In this document: positions 33,593-42,655 of the stretch, piece by piece
Layout: each line of letters begins with the position of its first letter
Position numbering within the stretch: position 1 is the first letter of the stretch
Assembly (NCBI GenBank): GCA_022821145.1
Contig: JAJEEE010000007.1
Location: 1 to 44,672 of the forward strand
Origin: Acidobacteriota bacterium
GTDB lineage: Bacteria; Acidobacteriota; Terriglobia; 20CM-2-55-15
Reading direction: 5' to 3'
Length of the DNA stretch: 44,672 nucleotides
The notes under the pieces: generated by a model
Told to the model about the DNA's origin: nothing
What the model saw: the letters and a program-made list of their open reading frames with translations, nothing else
The model's database searches: none
Made by a program: the position numbers and the translations under genes

Positions 33593-35803
33593 ATGCCGCC
33601 GCGCGCCGCCAGAGCGGCCGGCGACCGGGCCGCGTCGGAGGTCTCCAAACGAAGAGTAACCACGCCGATTCTGCTGCAGATGCACGCATCGGAATGCGGC
33701 GCCGCTTGTCTCGGCAGCGTTCTGGCCTACTTCGGGCGCTGGGTGCCTCTCACGGAACTGCGCGAAAAGTGCGAAGTGAGCCGCGACGGCAGCAGCGCCG
33801 CGAGCATCGTGCGCGCCTCGCGACACTATGGACTCGAATGCAGTGGACTCAGCGTACCCGCCGAACAACTGAAGAAGCTGGGATTGCCGCTGATCCTGTT
33901 CTGGCAATTCAGCCACTTCGTCGTTCTCGAAGGGTTCGATGGCCGCCATTTCCAACTGAACGATCCGTCCACGGGGCGACGCACGCTTTCCGTCGAAGAG
34001 TTCACGAAGGGCTACAGCGGAATCGCGCTGCGATTTCAGCGGGGCGCCGATTTCCGACCCGGCGGCCAGCCGCCCGGTTTGTTCGGGCAACTGGACGCCC
34101 TGCTCGATGGCTCATGGAATCTTCTGAACTGGGTGATCGCCTGCGGACTGATGTTGACGTTGCTGTCACTGGTCGTGCCCGCGGCTCTCAGCGTCTTCGT
34201 GGACGACGTTCTGCAGAACCGGGGGCCTTGGGAGGGATTGGCGGCAGCCTTGCTTGGCGGCGGCGCCCTGGTCTACATCCTGTCCGTACTCAAGCACCGG
34301 TTCCTGAAGCGGCTGGCAATCCGGATATCGGTGACCGGCTTCAACCGGGGCTTGTCGCGGTTGTTGCGGTTGCCGGTGGAGTTCTTCCACCACCGGCTGG
34401 TCGGCGACTTGACCGATCGGGTCTCGTCCATCGACAGAATCGCGAAGAATCTCACGGAACAGTTTCTCGTGCTCGTGATCGACATGGCGATGAGTGCGGT
34501 GTTGCTCATCGCGATGTTGACCTACGATGTCCGGCTCACGCTGATCGTGGTGTCGCTGGGCATTCTTCACGGAACGCTGGCCCACTTCCTGAACGGCCTC
34601 CGGGCAGTTCGAAGCCAGGCGATGAGACGCGAACAGGGATTGCTGATCGGCGTCGGCATGCAGATGTTGAGTCATGCAGAGAACCTGCGCATGACGGGAT
34701 CGGATGACCGTTTCTTCTCGCGCTGGAGCGGCCAGCAGGCGCGCGAGCTGCATGCGCGCCAGATCTATTCGGCAGTGGGATCCTACAATACCGCGCTTCC
34801 GGGACTGATCGCCGCGCTTCGCGCCGCGGCGGTCCTGGGCGTCGGGGGCAGTCTGGTCGCGTCTGGAAGCATGACCCTTGGGACGTTGGTCGGGTTCTAT
34901 ATCCTCGCCGAGATGTTTCTGGCGCCGGTCGGGCGATTCCTGGAGTTCGCCGACAGACGCCAAGCGCTCGAAACCGATCTGCAACGGTTGGACGACATTT
35001 CCAGGGCCGCTGAAGACCCGGTCTTCAACCGTCGAAGTCCGGCCTCGGCGTCGATCCCCACGTTCAACGGCCGGCTCCAGCTCGCTGGCCAGCTCGAACT
35101 GCGGAACGTCACCTTCGGCTTCAACAAGAGCCGCCCCCCCTTGATCAAGGACTTCGACCTCGTGATCAAGCCGGGACAGCGAGTTGCCGTGGTCGGGCCC
35201 AGCGGTTCCGGCAAGTCGACCCTGGCGCGCCTGGTTTCAGGCATCTATCAACCCTGGTCGGGCGAAATCCTGTTCGATGGGCATCCGCGCGAGGAGATTC
35301 CCGAAGAGGTGTTGCGGCGGTCCATTTCGATGGTGGATCAGGAGGTCGTGCTCTTTTCCGCATCCCTGCGCGACAACATCACCTTGTGGAACCCGGCGGT
35401 TCCGGACACCGCCATCGTCGCTGCGACGCGGGATGCCTGCATCCATGACGAAATACTCGTCAGGCCGCACGGATACTCGACCCGTGTCGAGGAAGGCGGG
35501 GTGAACTTCAGCGGCGGTCAGCGGCAACGGCTGGAAATCGCCCGCGCGTTGGTGGGCAATCCGACGGTGCTCATTCTGGACGAGGCGACCAGCGCCCTGG
35601 ATGCGGCGACCGAGGGATTCGTCGATGACGCCCTGCGGCGTCGCGGCGTCACCTGCCTGATCGTGGCGCACCGGCTGAGCACCGTTCGGGATTGCGACGA
35701 AATCATCGTGCTGGAGGGAGGCGTGGAAGTGCAGCGCGGCGCCCACGACGAGTTGATCGCGGACAGGAACGGCACGTACTACAAGCTGGTCAAGTCGGGC
35801 TGA
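33593..35803 (+). CDS. NHLM-type peptidase-containing ABC transporter (C39 PCAT)
   Basis: This 736-residue protein has a C39 cysteine-peptidase domain at the N-terminus: Q29, C35 in QMHASECGAACL, H108 in FSHFVVL and D124 in LNDPSTG. A six-helix ABC transmembrane domain follows (about 165-450), then the ATPase (GPSGSGKST near 540, FSGGQRQRLEIARA, VLILDEATSALD near 662). PCATs cut leader peptides after a double-glycine-type site and export the core. In this locus the only leader is the NHLP domain of the gene at 38847. Its start is one base after the secretion protein stop and its stop overlaps the next gene (TGATG). Confidence 0.94.
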   Translation: MPPRAARAAGDRAASEVSKRRVTTPILLQMHASECGAACLGSVLAYFGRWVPLTELREKCEVSRDGSSAASIVRASRHYGLECSGLSVPAEQLKKLGLPLILFWQFSHFVVLEGFDGRHFQLNDPSTGRRTLSVEEFTKGYSGIALRFQRGADFRPGGQPPGLFGQLDALLDGSWNLLNWVIACGLMLTLLSLVVPAALSVFVDDVLQNRGPWEGLAAALLGGGALVYILSVLKHRFLKRLAIRISVTGFNRGLSRLLRLPVEFFHHRLVGDLTDRVSSIDRIAKNLTEQFLVLVIDMAMSAVLLIAMLTYDVRLTLIVVSLGILHGTLAHFLNGLRAVRSQAMRREQGLLIGVGMQMLSHAENLRMTGSDDRFFSRWSGQQARELHARQIYSAVGSYNTALPGLIAALRAAAVLGVGGSLVASGSMTLGTLVGFYILAEMFLAPVGRFLEFADRRQALETDLQRLDDISRAAEDPVFNRRSPASASIPTFNGRLQLAGQLELRNVTFGFNKSRPPLIKDFDLVIKPGQRVAVVGPSGSGKSTLARLVSGIYQPWSGEILFDGHPREEIPEEVLRRSISMVDQEVVLFSASLRDNITLWNPAVPDTAIVAATRDACIHDEILVRPHGYSTRVEEGGVNFSGGQRQRLEIARALVGNPTVLILDEATSALDAATEGFVDDALRRRGVTCLIVAHRLSTVRDCDEIIVLEGGVEVQRGAHDELIADRNGTYYKLVKSG

Positions 35804-38742
35804 TGCGGAACACGCGGCCGCAATACACGTCCATAGCCGAACTGGCGGCTCGTTCCGGCGCATCCGTGCCTTGCGCCGGCAACCTGCCGGTGAAACTCGA
35901 CGATCCGTACAGCGCCTGGTTCATCGATCAGGGCGCAGTGAATCTGTTCCTGGTCGAGGTCAAGGACGGGGTGGAGCAGGCGGCCCCGCAGCATCTGCTC
36001 CGTAGAGAATCGGGCCGGTTGCTGCCGGGGGTCGCACCGGACGAGCGAGACGATGACGGCGACACGACGCTCAGCGTGATTGCCAAGGGATCGCCGGGCA
36101 CGCTTCTGAAGCGACTGCCGGCATCCCTGCTGTCCGAAGTCCATCCCGCGGAACTGGCGGAACAGATCGATACGTGGCTGAGGGCCATGACGGACACGCT
36201 TTCGCGTTTCGCAGGCCGCATCCCGCGTCCGACTGCGCTGGCCGAACCCGGCCTCGCGCCGACCCTGGCTCCCTGTACGCTGTCCGTACGGCGAGGCGTC
36301 GCGTGGGTATCGAAGCCTCCAAGCGGCGCGAGCCTGTTCATGGATATGGTCGACCCGTCGGAGCTTGCCGAGGCCGGCGAACCGCACCAAGCCGTGATAC
36401 CCCTGACGCGGACCGGCTGGCTCACCTTGTTCGACGAGGCGACACTCTCGGCGGAATCAACCGAGACGCTGGCGGAGCAGGGTGCGCTGCTGCCGGCGCT
36501 CGCCTGTTTTCATGCGGTTGCTTTCGGCATGGAACGCCTCAACCGCCGGCTGGCAGTGGTCGATGATGCGAATCTCGAACGCGCGCGGACAACCAGCCGC
36601 CGCACGGCCGAAAAAGCGGCCCGGCAACGACTCTTCAACATCTATGACCTGCCGATCGACGGTGATGCTGTCGAGGACACGGCTCTGGCGGACGCCCTGG
36701 GCATCATCGGCCGGTATCAGGGAATCGATTTCAAGATTCCGGCGCGTTCGGGACCATCCGATTCGCCCGTCGGTCTGGTTGACGTTCTGGATGCTTCCGG
36801 CGTACGCGCACGGCGCGTACGCTTCCGGGCGGAGGGCAACTGGTGGCGCAGCGACAGCAACGCGATGCTGGCGTTCCGCGCCGAGGACGGCCAGCCTGTC
36901 GCGCTATTGCCGGGAGTGTTCGGGCGCTACCGGGAAATCGACCCGGTCAGCAAGCGCAGCGTTCGGATGACGGCACAGCGCGCCGGCGCGCTTGCCGAAG
37001 AAGCCTGGATGTTCTATCGGGCGTTGCCGTCGGGGAGCGCGAAGCCGGCAGACCTGCTGCGTATCGCCCTGCGCGGATCGGGGGCGGATCTGGCGCGAAT
37101 GGTGGTTTCCGGGCTCCCGGGCGGCCTGATCAAACTGCTGCCCGCAGTCGCGCTCGGATTCGTCGCGAACGACATTGCGGAGGGCGGAAGCGCCGGAACG
37201 CTCTATGCCGTGGCCGTGGCGCTGGCCGCGTTCGGCCTGCTCGGCGCACTGCTGCACCTGCTCCAATCGACGGCGATGATGCGGCTCGAGGGCCGCACGG
37301 CGTCGCGGGTCGAAGCCGCTTTCTGGGACCGCCTCATGCGCCTTCCGCCGGACGTTCTGCACCGGCATCCATCGGGCGACCTGGCCATGTCGGGAATGAC
37401 ATTCCAGAATCTTCGAGACGGCTTGCAGGGAGTCGTCGCCGATGGCCTGTTGTCGATCGTTTTTCTGCTTCCGGCTCTCGGTCTCATCTTCTTCTACAAC
37501 GCCACCCTCGGGGTCGCCGCGCTCGTCTTCAGCCTGGCGTCGCTGCTCATCACCGTGGCCATCGGTTTGCGCCAGATTTCACCTTACGGCCGAATGATCG
37601 GCGCAACGCGCCGCGTCGCCGGCCGGCTGTTCCAGATCGTGGGCGGCATCGCCAAGCTGCGCGTGGAAAACGCGGAAGGGTCGGCTTTCGCCGTCTGGGC
37701 GCGAGACTATCGAGAACAGAAGCGCGCGGAGGTCGAACTGGGCGCGATCGAGGGGCATGCCCGGGCCTTCGGCGCCGCGCTTCCCTTCGTCGCCGGCGGG
37801 ATACTGCTTTTCGCCGTGGCGGCGGTGGGCGAAGGGAATGTCCCGGTCGGCGATTTTCTCGTCGTCTACGCTGTCTTCATCGCCTTCCAATCCGCCGTGG
37901 CTCGACTCGGCGAATCCTTCGGCGCCGTGGCCGCCATGCTCCCGGCGTTCGACCAGATGCGCCCATTGCTCGCCGCCGTTCCTGAAAACGAGGCTGAGGG
38001 AGAACCGGTCGAATATCTGGGCGGCGACGTTCTCTTCGATCACGTTTCCTTCCGCTACGATCCCTACGGTCCTCTGATTCTCGACGATGTCACGATACGC
38101 GCCGGCCCGGGAGAATTCGTCGCGATTGCCGGCGAGTCCGGCGCGGGCAAGAGCACGCTGTTCCGGCTCGCGCTCGGAATCGACCGGCCATCCGCCGGCG
38201 CCGTGTACTACGACGGACGTGATCTGAGGCACCTGAACCTGAAACAGGTGCGACGGAGAATCGGTTCCGTGCCGCAATCGGTCGGACTCCATCCCCAGGA
38301 TCTCTGGGACAACCTGGTCAGCCACCACGATGGAGTGGCCGCCGAGGACGTATGGTCGGCCGTCCGGATCGCGGACGTCGAGACCCAAATCAAGGGCATG
38401 CCCATGGGCATGATGACCATGGTCGGCACCAGTGGAGGCGTACTGTCGGGCGGCGAGAGTCAACGCGTCACGATCGCCCGATCGGTGATCGGGGCACCGC
38501 GGATCATGCTGTTCGACGAGGCGACCAACTGGCTGGACAACGAAAGCCAGGCCAGGGTCATGCGAAACCTGACCGCGCTGACCACGACCCGGATCGTCGT
38601 CGCCCACCGCTTGTCCACGCTGGAACAGGCAGACCGCATCTACGTGTTGCAGGCCGGGAAGGTTGTACAGTGCGGATCCTTCAAGGAACTCATGGAGATC
38701 GACGGCGTATTCCGGGACCTCGTCAGTAAGCAGATCGCCTGA
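35803..38742 (+). CDS. NHLM-type ABC transporter, ATP-binding/permease (second subunit)
   Basis: This 979-residue protein matches the second ABC protein of NHLM systems. A long N-terminal region without a peptidase (about 1-415; it contains IDGDAVEDTALADALG) precedes the ABC transmembrane domain (about 420-700). The ATPase has Walker A GESGAGKST (about 776), signature LSGGESQRVTIARS and Walker B IMLFDEATNWLD (about 901). It normally forms a pair with the PCAT at 33593 to process and export the modified peptide. The ATG overlaps the PCAT stop, showing coupled translation. Confidence 0.92.
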   Translation: MRNTRPQYTSIAELAARSGASVPCAGNLPVKLDDPYSAWFIDQGAVNLFLVEVKDGVEQAAPQHLLRRESGRLLPGVAPDERDDDGDTTLSVIAKGSPGTLLKRLPASLLSEVHPAELAEQIDTWLRAMTDTLSRFAGRIPRPTALAEPGLAPTLAPCTLSVRRGVAWVSKPPSGASLFMDMVDPSELAEAGEPHQAVIPLTRTGWLTLFDEATLSAESTETLAEQGALLPALACFHAVAFGMERLNRRLAVVDDANLERARTTSRRTAEKAARQRLFNIYDLPIDGDAVEDTALADALGIIGRYQGIDFKIPARSGPSDSPVGLVDVLDASGVRARRVRFRAEGNWWRSDSNAMLAFRAEDGQPVALLPGVFGRYREIDPVSKRSVRMTAQRAGALAEEAWMFYRALPSGSAKPADLLRIALRGSGADLARMVVSGLPGGLIKLLPAVALGFVANDIAEGGSAGTLYAVAVALAAFGLLGALLHLLQSTAMMRLEGRTASRVEAAFWDRLMRLPPDVLHRHPSGDLAMSGMTFQNLRDGLQGVVADGLLSIVFLLPALGLIFFYNATLGVAALVFSLASLLITVAIGLRQISPYGRMIGATRRVAGRLFQIVGGIAKLRVENAEGSAFAVWARDYREQKRAEVELGAIEGHARAFGAALPFVAGGILLFAVAAVGEGNVPVGDFLVVYAVFIAFQSAVARLGESFGAVAAMLPAFDQMRPLLAAVPENEAEGEPVEYLGGDVLFDHVSFRYDPYGPLILDDVTIRAGPGEFVAIAGESGAGKSTLFRLALGIDRPSAGAVYYDGRDLRHLNLKQVRRRIGSVPQSVGLHPQDLWDNLVSHHDGVAAEDVWSAVRIADVETQIKGMPMGMMTMVGTSGGVLSGGESQRVTIARSVIGAPRIMLFDEATNWLDNESQARVMRNLTALTTTRIVVAHRLSTLEQADRIYVLQAGKVVQCGSFKELMEIDGVFRDLVSKQIA

Positions 38743-38846
38743 CCGGCGATCCTCCTTCGGCCGCCCGCGGCCCGCGTCGACTTCGGGCGATGTCCGCGGC
38801 CACGATTCGCCGCCAGGCCCGAGTCCTGCGGCACGACAGGGGACGC

Positions 38847-40148
38847 ATGAACGAACCCATCAACGCGACACAACGACTCCTCTCGCGAGCCGGTGAAGAC
38901 GGCGAGTTTCGCGCGCGCCTGCTCGCGAGCCCTCGAGATGCGATCGAGCGGGAATTCGGCGTGACGCTGGCCAAGGGCCATGAGATTCACGTGCACGAGG
39001 AAACCGAAACCGCGATGCACGTCGTGCTTCCGCCTCGGAGCAAGCTCAACGAGGAAGAACGGATGGAAGCGATGACCGGCGCCGCCTCTCTCGAGTTCCT
39101 GAAGAAGACGATGTACGATCCCGCGCCGCCGCCTCGTCCGCCATCTCCCGGAAAGAGCGCGGCCCGAGCGGGTGCGATGACGCGCGAAACACTGGCCAAA
39201 GCGGCCGAAGAAAGCATAGGCCGCGGTCTCGACTTCCTGGAATCCGCTATCGACGCCCACGGAGCCTGGCGCTGCATCCGGTACAACACGGCCAACCCGG
39301 ACATTCCCAGGCATTTCGAACGACCTCCGTTCGTTTCGGCTCTCTGCATGCTGGCCCTGGAAAGTTGCAGCGACGCCCGCGCCAAAGCCATGTGCGCCGC
39401 GACCCGGGAGTATATCGCCGACACCATCGAATTCCCCGGTTTCTGGCGCTACTACCGTCATCTACCCCAGGATCTCGACAGCACTACACTCTGTTCACTT
39501 GCGATCGGAAGCCACCCCTGGATTCTACTGGGGAGGAATGTACCGCGGCTGCTGGCGAACCGAGACGAGGAGGGGCGTTTCATGACCTGGGTGCTGGCCC
39601 ACGACCAGCCCGATGTCGTGTCGACGTTTCGTATCGAGGCCGATCCCGTAGTGAACGCGAACGTCATCGCTTACCTGGGCGACCACCCGGAAACCCAGAA
39701 CGCCCAACGATGGTTGGAAATATTGGTTACCGAGGACCGCCTCGAGGGCTCGTCCAAGTGGTATCCCGACACGGCCGCGATCTACTATGCGATTGCACGC
39801 GCCATGACTCGCGTTCGGCCCGCGCTCGATCGACTCCGCCCGATAATCGCGGAACGCATCATGAGCATGCGCAACGCGCAGCGTGGATTCGACAACATCC
39901 TTCAGACCGCTCAGGCAGTGTCGGCGCTGTATAACGTCGGAAGAATCGAAAGCATCGACGCGAAGCTACAACTGGAGTCGCTCATGGATTCGCAGCGTCA
40001 CGACGGCAGTTGGCCGGAGCTTCTCGCGTTTGGCGACCAGTCGTTGAAGTGGGGCGCGGTGGGGCAGATCGGACATGGCTCCGAAGCCGTGACCTCCGCG
40101 TTTTGCATTGAAGCTCTGGTGCGCCTGGCCGAGCCATCGCGCGCCTGA
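38847..40148 (+). CDS. NHLP leader fused to class II terpenoid-cyclase-like (alpha-toroid) protein
   Basis: This 433-residue chain starts with a full NHLP (nitrile-hydratase-like) leader, as in RiPP precursors: DGEFRARLLASPRDAIEREF (19-38), then VTLAKGHEIHVHEETETAMH and a cleavage-type end KLNEEERMEAMTGA (66-79) with Gly-Ala in place of Gly-Gly. A Pro-rich linker (about 90-108) leads to a helical domain with class II cyclase/prenyltransferase-type features. These are a DLDSTT motif (209-214, cf. DxDDT of squalene-hopene cyclases), DPVVNANVIAYLG, and a QW-like SQRHDGSW (382-389). ATG 38847 with AGGGGAC was chosen over ATG 38790. The leader may direct export or modification of the enzyme. Confidence 0.8.
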   Translation: MNEPINATQRLLSRAGEDGEFRARLLASPRDAIEREFGVTLAKGHEIHVHEETETAMHVVLPPRSKLNEEERMEAMTGAASLEFLKKTMYDPAPPPRPPSPGKSAARAGAMTRETLAKAAEESIGRGLDFLESAIDAHGAWRCIRYNTANPDIPRHFERPPFVSALCMLALESCSDARAKAMCAATREYIADTIEFPGFWRYYRHLPQDLDSTTLCSLAIGSHPWILLGRNVPRLLANRDEEGRFMTWVLAHDQPDVVSTFRIEADPVVNANVIAYLGDHPETQNAQRWLEILVTEDRLEGSSKWYPDTAAIYYAIARAMTRVRPALDRLRPIIAERIMSMRNAQRGFDNILQTAQAVSALYNVGRIESIDAKLQLESLMDSQRHDGSWPELLAFGDQSLKWGAVGQIGHGSEAVTSAFCIEALVRLAEPSRA

Positions 40149-40225
40149 AGGGTTTGCAGGCCGCGATACGCGGTGGTAGCATGAGCGCGGTGTAGAGAAT
40201 CCACCGTCCAGTCCGAGAAGCTGCC

Positions 40226-42622
40226 ATGCCGCGCGATATAGCCGTCGGAGGTGGCATAGGCCCCAACAAGGCTGACGTCACGCCGCACATCGAGCCGTCG
40301 ATTCTCAACGCTCTTCCGCACTGCCTGCCACTGGGAATTTTCCCGTTGATCTGGCTCGCCGCCATCTACGGCGGCTGGTGGCTGTTGCCTGCGTTTCTCT
40401 TCATGAGCACCCCGGCGCCGCTGGACCGCGCGCTGGGCGCCGACGGACGCAATATGGACCCGGAGAATACGCCGGAACGCCGCCTGATATGGCACAATCT
40501 CCCGGTCTGGACATGGGCGTTTCTGTGGCCGCCGACACTGATTTTCGGCATGTGGCAAATCCTGGTCGCGAATCGGCTCGCCGTCTGGGAAGACGTGCTC
40601 CTGGTGTTCATCCTGACCATGGAAGCGCAGGCGGTGTTCGTAGTCGGGCACGAGCTGATTCATCGACGTTCCACGTGGGAGAGGCGGATCGGCGAATTCC
40701 TCCTCGCTTCCGCATCCTATCCCCAATACGCCACGGAGCATGTCTACGTCCACCATGCCAAGGTCGGAACGCCGCACGACGTGGGATCCGCTCCGAAGGG
40801 AGAGAGTTTCTGGAGGTACTTCCCCAGGGAGGTTGCAAGCAACCTGACCAATTCCTGGACAGCGGTCCGCGAACGCCTCGCCCGGCGGCGACTACCGGTA
40901 TGGCATTACAGTAATCCATTTTGGCGCTACGGTATCGCTGTCGCGTTCTGGTACGGACTCGTGTTGTGGATGAGCGGTATCCTGGCGGTTCCGGTTTTCG
41001 CGTTCCTCGGACTCAGCTGCGTCTTTTCCATGAAGATCAGCAACTATTTTCAGCACTACGGTCTGCGCCGCGTTCGTCTTCCGAACGGGCGGTGGGAAAA
41101 GGTGATGCCGCGCCATTCCTGGGACGCCGACTGGAAGTTCAGCAACTGGATGTTCTTCAACATGCAGCGCCACGCGGACCATCACGCCGTGGCGTCCCGC
41201 CACTATCCGCTGCTCCAGGTTCACGGGGCCGATGAATCGCCGGAATTGCCGGGAACCTACGGCGACATGATGAACATCGTGCTGCGGCCGAAGCGCTGGT
41301 TCAAGAAGATGGATCCTCTGGTCGATCGATGGCGCAAACATTTCTATCCGGAGATCGATGACTGGAGCGCCTACGACAGCCCGATCTGCGCGGCGCGGCC
41401 CGACGCATTCGAGGCGATCACCGAGATCTTCGGCGCCGCCCCGCGGCTCGCCCGATCGATCGAACGCCATCCGGAGCTCCTTGACAACCTGCAGGACCGT
41501 GAGTTCACCGATCTCGACCTTCCACAAGGATTCGGACCGGACCCGGAATACGAATCGATCGCGCGGCGCGGGCTTGCGAGACTCTACTGGGCGCACGAGA
41601 TGGGCGTCCAGGAAATGACGGACCGGATCGCCGAACTGCCGACGGCGGATGCGAAGGACAGCGCTGAAATCGTGCGGAACTGGTCGAACGACAAGGCTTT
41701 TCAGATCGGCATGCACGTGGTGCGCGCGAACCTCTCGCCGAGCGAGGCGACAACCGCGCTTTCCAATCTCGCCGAGGCGTCGATTTCGACCGTGCTTGCC
41801 GCCGTGGTCGCGGATTTCGTCGATCGGGTCGGCTCATTGCGCGGGTGCGGGGTGGCTGTCGTATTCCTGGGCGACCTCGCCAGCCGGGAAGCGTATCCAG
41901 GCGTTCGAATCGATACTCTGTTCGTCCACGACGGCTGGCGGCTCAGCGAAGGCGAACGTCTGTGTCGGCGTTTCCGCCAAGCCCTGACCGACTTGTCGCA
42001 GGACAGTCTGTTGTTCTCCCCGATCCGGCGTGACGCCGGTTCGCTTCTCGCGTTGCCGCTCGCCGAACTGGCCGAACGTTGCGGGAGTGCGGCCTCCGGT
42101 GAAATCCCCGCCCTCACCCGCGCGCGCTGCGTGTTCGAGTGCGGGGATTCCGAAATTGGCCGCCGCTTCGGCGAAGCACGGCGCGCAGCCCTGGCCGCGT
42201 GCGGAGCGAACGAGTCTCTGATGGACAGGTTGCGCAAGGCGCTCGAAGACCCCGCCGATCCGGGCGTGTCGAGGTATGCGCGTATGCGCGGCGGGCTGGA
42301 CGACGTCGAGAGGGCCGCGCGATTCCTGCAGTTGACTGGCGCCGGAGCCGGCGTGGACGACCCGGCTCCGACCGCTCGATCGGTGCTCGATGGCGCCGGC
42401 GCCGAACCGCCGGCTCGAGCCGCGGCCATGTGGCGGGATTTGCAGGGTATCACGGCCCTCATCGGTGACGAGGGGTTCGACGCGACCTCCGCCGGGCCGA
42501 AGGTCAAGTCTCTTGTGGCCACCGCTTGCGGGCACGACGACTTCGACGCGCTGGAGTCGGCGGTTGCCGACACGGCGTCCCGCGCGGCCGCCGAGATCGA
42601 CATGCTCCGCGCGCGCGCGTGA
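40226..42622 (+). CDS. AlkB-like diiron monooxygenase fused to GlnE-like adenylyltransferase domain
   Basis: In this 798-residue protein, residues 1-350 are an AlkB-type membrane hydroxylase with all four His boxes: HELIHRR (142-148), EHVYVHH (171-177), NYFQHYGL (273-280) and QRHADHH (314-320). Hydrophobic segments lie between them. Residues from about 395 to the end resemble a half of glutamine-synthetase adenylyltransferase (GlnE): FGAAPRLARSIERHPELLD, then VAVVFLGDLASREAYPGVRIDTLF, ALTRARCVFECGDSEIGRRF and MRGGLDDVERAARFLQL. The GlnE DxD pair reads RID (561-563), so one metal Asp is lost and the domain is probably inactive or repurposed. It may hydroxylate the RiPP or a lipid part. Confidence 0.78.
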   Translation: MPRDIAVGGGIGPNKADVTPHIEPSILNALPHCLPLGIFPLIWLAAIYGGWWLLPAFLFMSTPAPLDRALGADGRNMDPENTPERRLIWHNLPVWTWAFLWPPTLIFGMWQILVANRLAVWEDVLLVFILTMEAQAVFVVGHELIHRRSTWERRIGEFLLASASYPQYATEHVYVHHAKVGTPHDVGSAPKGESFWRYFPREVASNLTNSWTAVRERLARRRLPVWHYSNPFWRYGIAVAFWYGLVLWMSGILAVPVFAFLGLSCVFSMKISNYFQHYGLRRVRLPNGRWEKVMPRHSWDADWKFSNWMFFNMQRHADHHAVASRHYPLLQVHGADESPELPGTYGDMMNIVLRPKRWFKKMDPLVDRWRKHFYPEIDDWSAYDSPICAARPDAFEAITEIFGAAPRLARSIERHPELLDNLQDREFTDLDLPQGFGPDPEYESIARRGLARLYWAHEMGVQEMTDRIAELPTADAKDSAEIVRNWSNDKAFQIGMHVVRANLSPSEATTALSNLAEASISTVLAAVVADFVDRVGSLRGCGVAVVFLGDLASREAYPGVRIDTLFVHDGWRLSEGERLCRRFRQALTDLSQDSLLFSPIRRDAGSLLALPLAELAERCGSAASGEIPALTRARCVFECGDSEIGRRFGEARRAALAACGANESLMDRLRKALEDPADPGVSRYARMRGGLDDVERAARFLQLTGAGAGVDDPAPTARSVLDGAGAEPPARAAAMWRDLQGITALIGDEGFDATSAGPKVKSLVATACGHDDFDALESAVADTASRAAAEIDMLRARA

Positions 42623-42655
42623 GACGTGTCGGCGGATCCGACACGGACATCCCAG

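Noticed and set aside
36799..36826. Inverted repeat around GCGTACGC in the second ABC transporter gene
   Set aside because: It lies inside a conserved coding frame and arises from repeated Val-Arg and Ala-Arg codons; no regulatory position.
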